Assembly: GCA_017548225.1 (NCBI GenBank) | Contig: JAFYMV010000036.1 | Coordinates: 1 to 5,542, forward strand | Source: Bacteroidaceae bacterium | GTDB lineage: Bacteria; Bacteroidota; Bacteroidia; Bacteroidales; Bacteroidaceae | Length of the DNA stretch: 5,542 nucleotides | Reading direction: 5' to 3' | Shown here: piece by piece, positions 5,477-5,542 of the stretch | How the letters are laid out: every line of letters starts with the position of its first letter | Position numbering within the stretch: position 1 is the first letter of the stretch | Made by a program: the position numbers and the translations under genes | Notes under the pieces: generated by a model | Database searches by the model: none | Told to the model about the DNA's origin: nothing | Seen by the model: only the letters and a program-made list of their open reading frames with translations

Positions 5477-5542
5477 TTAGAGTCTTGTAGCCAAGCGCTT
5501 TACCATCATTGGTTTCCAAGTAGAGAAATCACCCGCGAGGAT
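5477..5542 (-). CDS. C-terminal fragment of an unidentified minus-strand gene (partial)
   Basis: The minus strand from the right edge is open for 21 codons and ends at TAA (5479-5477), encoding a tail that finishes GDFSTWKPMMVKRLATRL. The other two minus-strand frames hit stops within 12 codons, and no plus-strand start gives a frame longer than a few codons. The hairpin just after the stop and the shared terminator that follows fit a real gene converging on mdh. I do not recognise the tail. It is basic near its end, with no membrane segment or C-terminal sorting signal in the visible part. The evidence is limited by its shortness; 21 open codons can occur by chance. Confidence 0.5.
   Translation of the reverse strand: MLAGDFSTWKPMMVKRLATRL

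Noticed and set aside
5160..5519. Minus-strand 119-codon frame over the mdh 3' end
   Set aside because: It crosses the strong terminator and the mdh coding strand. The other minus-strand frame, stopping at 5477, fits the hairpin and terminator layout better.

Overview
The window looks like a chromosomal segment from a member of the Bacteroidales (Bacteroides/Prevotella/Muribaculaceae-type). Three things suggest this: promoters of the Bacteroidetes form (TTTG or TTG, about 20 bp, then TAnnTTTG) in front of most transcription units, A/T-rich start regions without a Shine-Dalgarno sequence, and a malate dehydrogenase of the type I associate with this order. The genus cannot be settled from the sequence alone.

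Left edge (1-459, no credible protein gene). The minus strand carries a strong promoter (96 to 65). It is followed by a leader with a boxA-like element, which suggests that a ribosomal RNA operon, transcribed leftward, begins just outside the window. Between it and the rightward promoter at 375-407 lies A/T-rich DNA with three 22-bp tandem units (254-319) that match no feature I can name. The rightward transcript begins with a perfect 9-bp hairpin just before the first start codon.

Centre (460-4211, plus strand). There are three genes. The first is a family-2-like glycosyltransferase with a DAD metal motif. Only 23 bp downstream is a Stealth-family sugar-phosphate transferase, related to capsule phosphotransferases and to human GlcNAc-1-phosphotransferase. 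The third is a full-length MsbA-like ABC exporter with fused membrane and ATPase domains. The first two form an operon. The exporter has a promoter of its own in the 90-bp gap before it but may also be reached by read-through. A plausible joint role is to assemble a phosphate-containing surface glycan or glycolipid and move it across the inner membrane. This is inference from family membership and adjacency.

Right part (4212-5542). A 178-bp regulatory gap holds two near-identical 13-bp elements, a weak terminator-like hairpin and the promoter for a complete malate dehydrogenase gene (mdh), whose codon use suggests high expression. mdh ends in a 16-bp palindrome that begins at its stop codon, then a strong intrinsic terminator that could work in both directions. 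The last 66 bases appear to be the 3' end of an unidentified minus-strand gene converging on mdh.

I found no mobile element, CRISPR array, tRNA or complete rRNA. The parts most deserving a second look are the 22-bp repeats, the hairpin leader, and the divergent Stealth enzyme paired with the glycosyltransferase and exporter.
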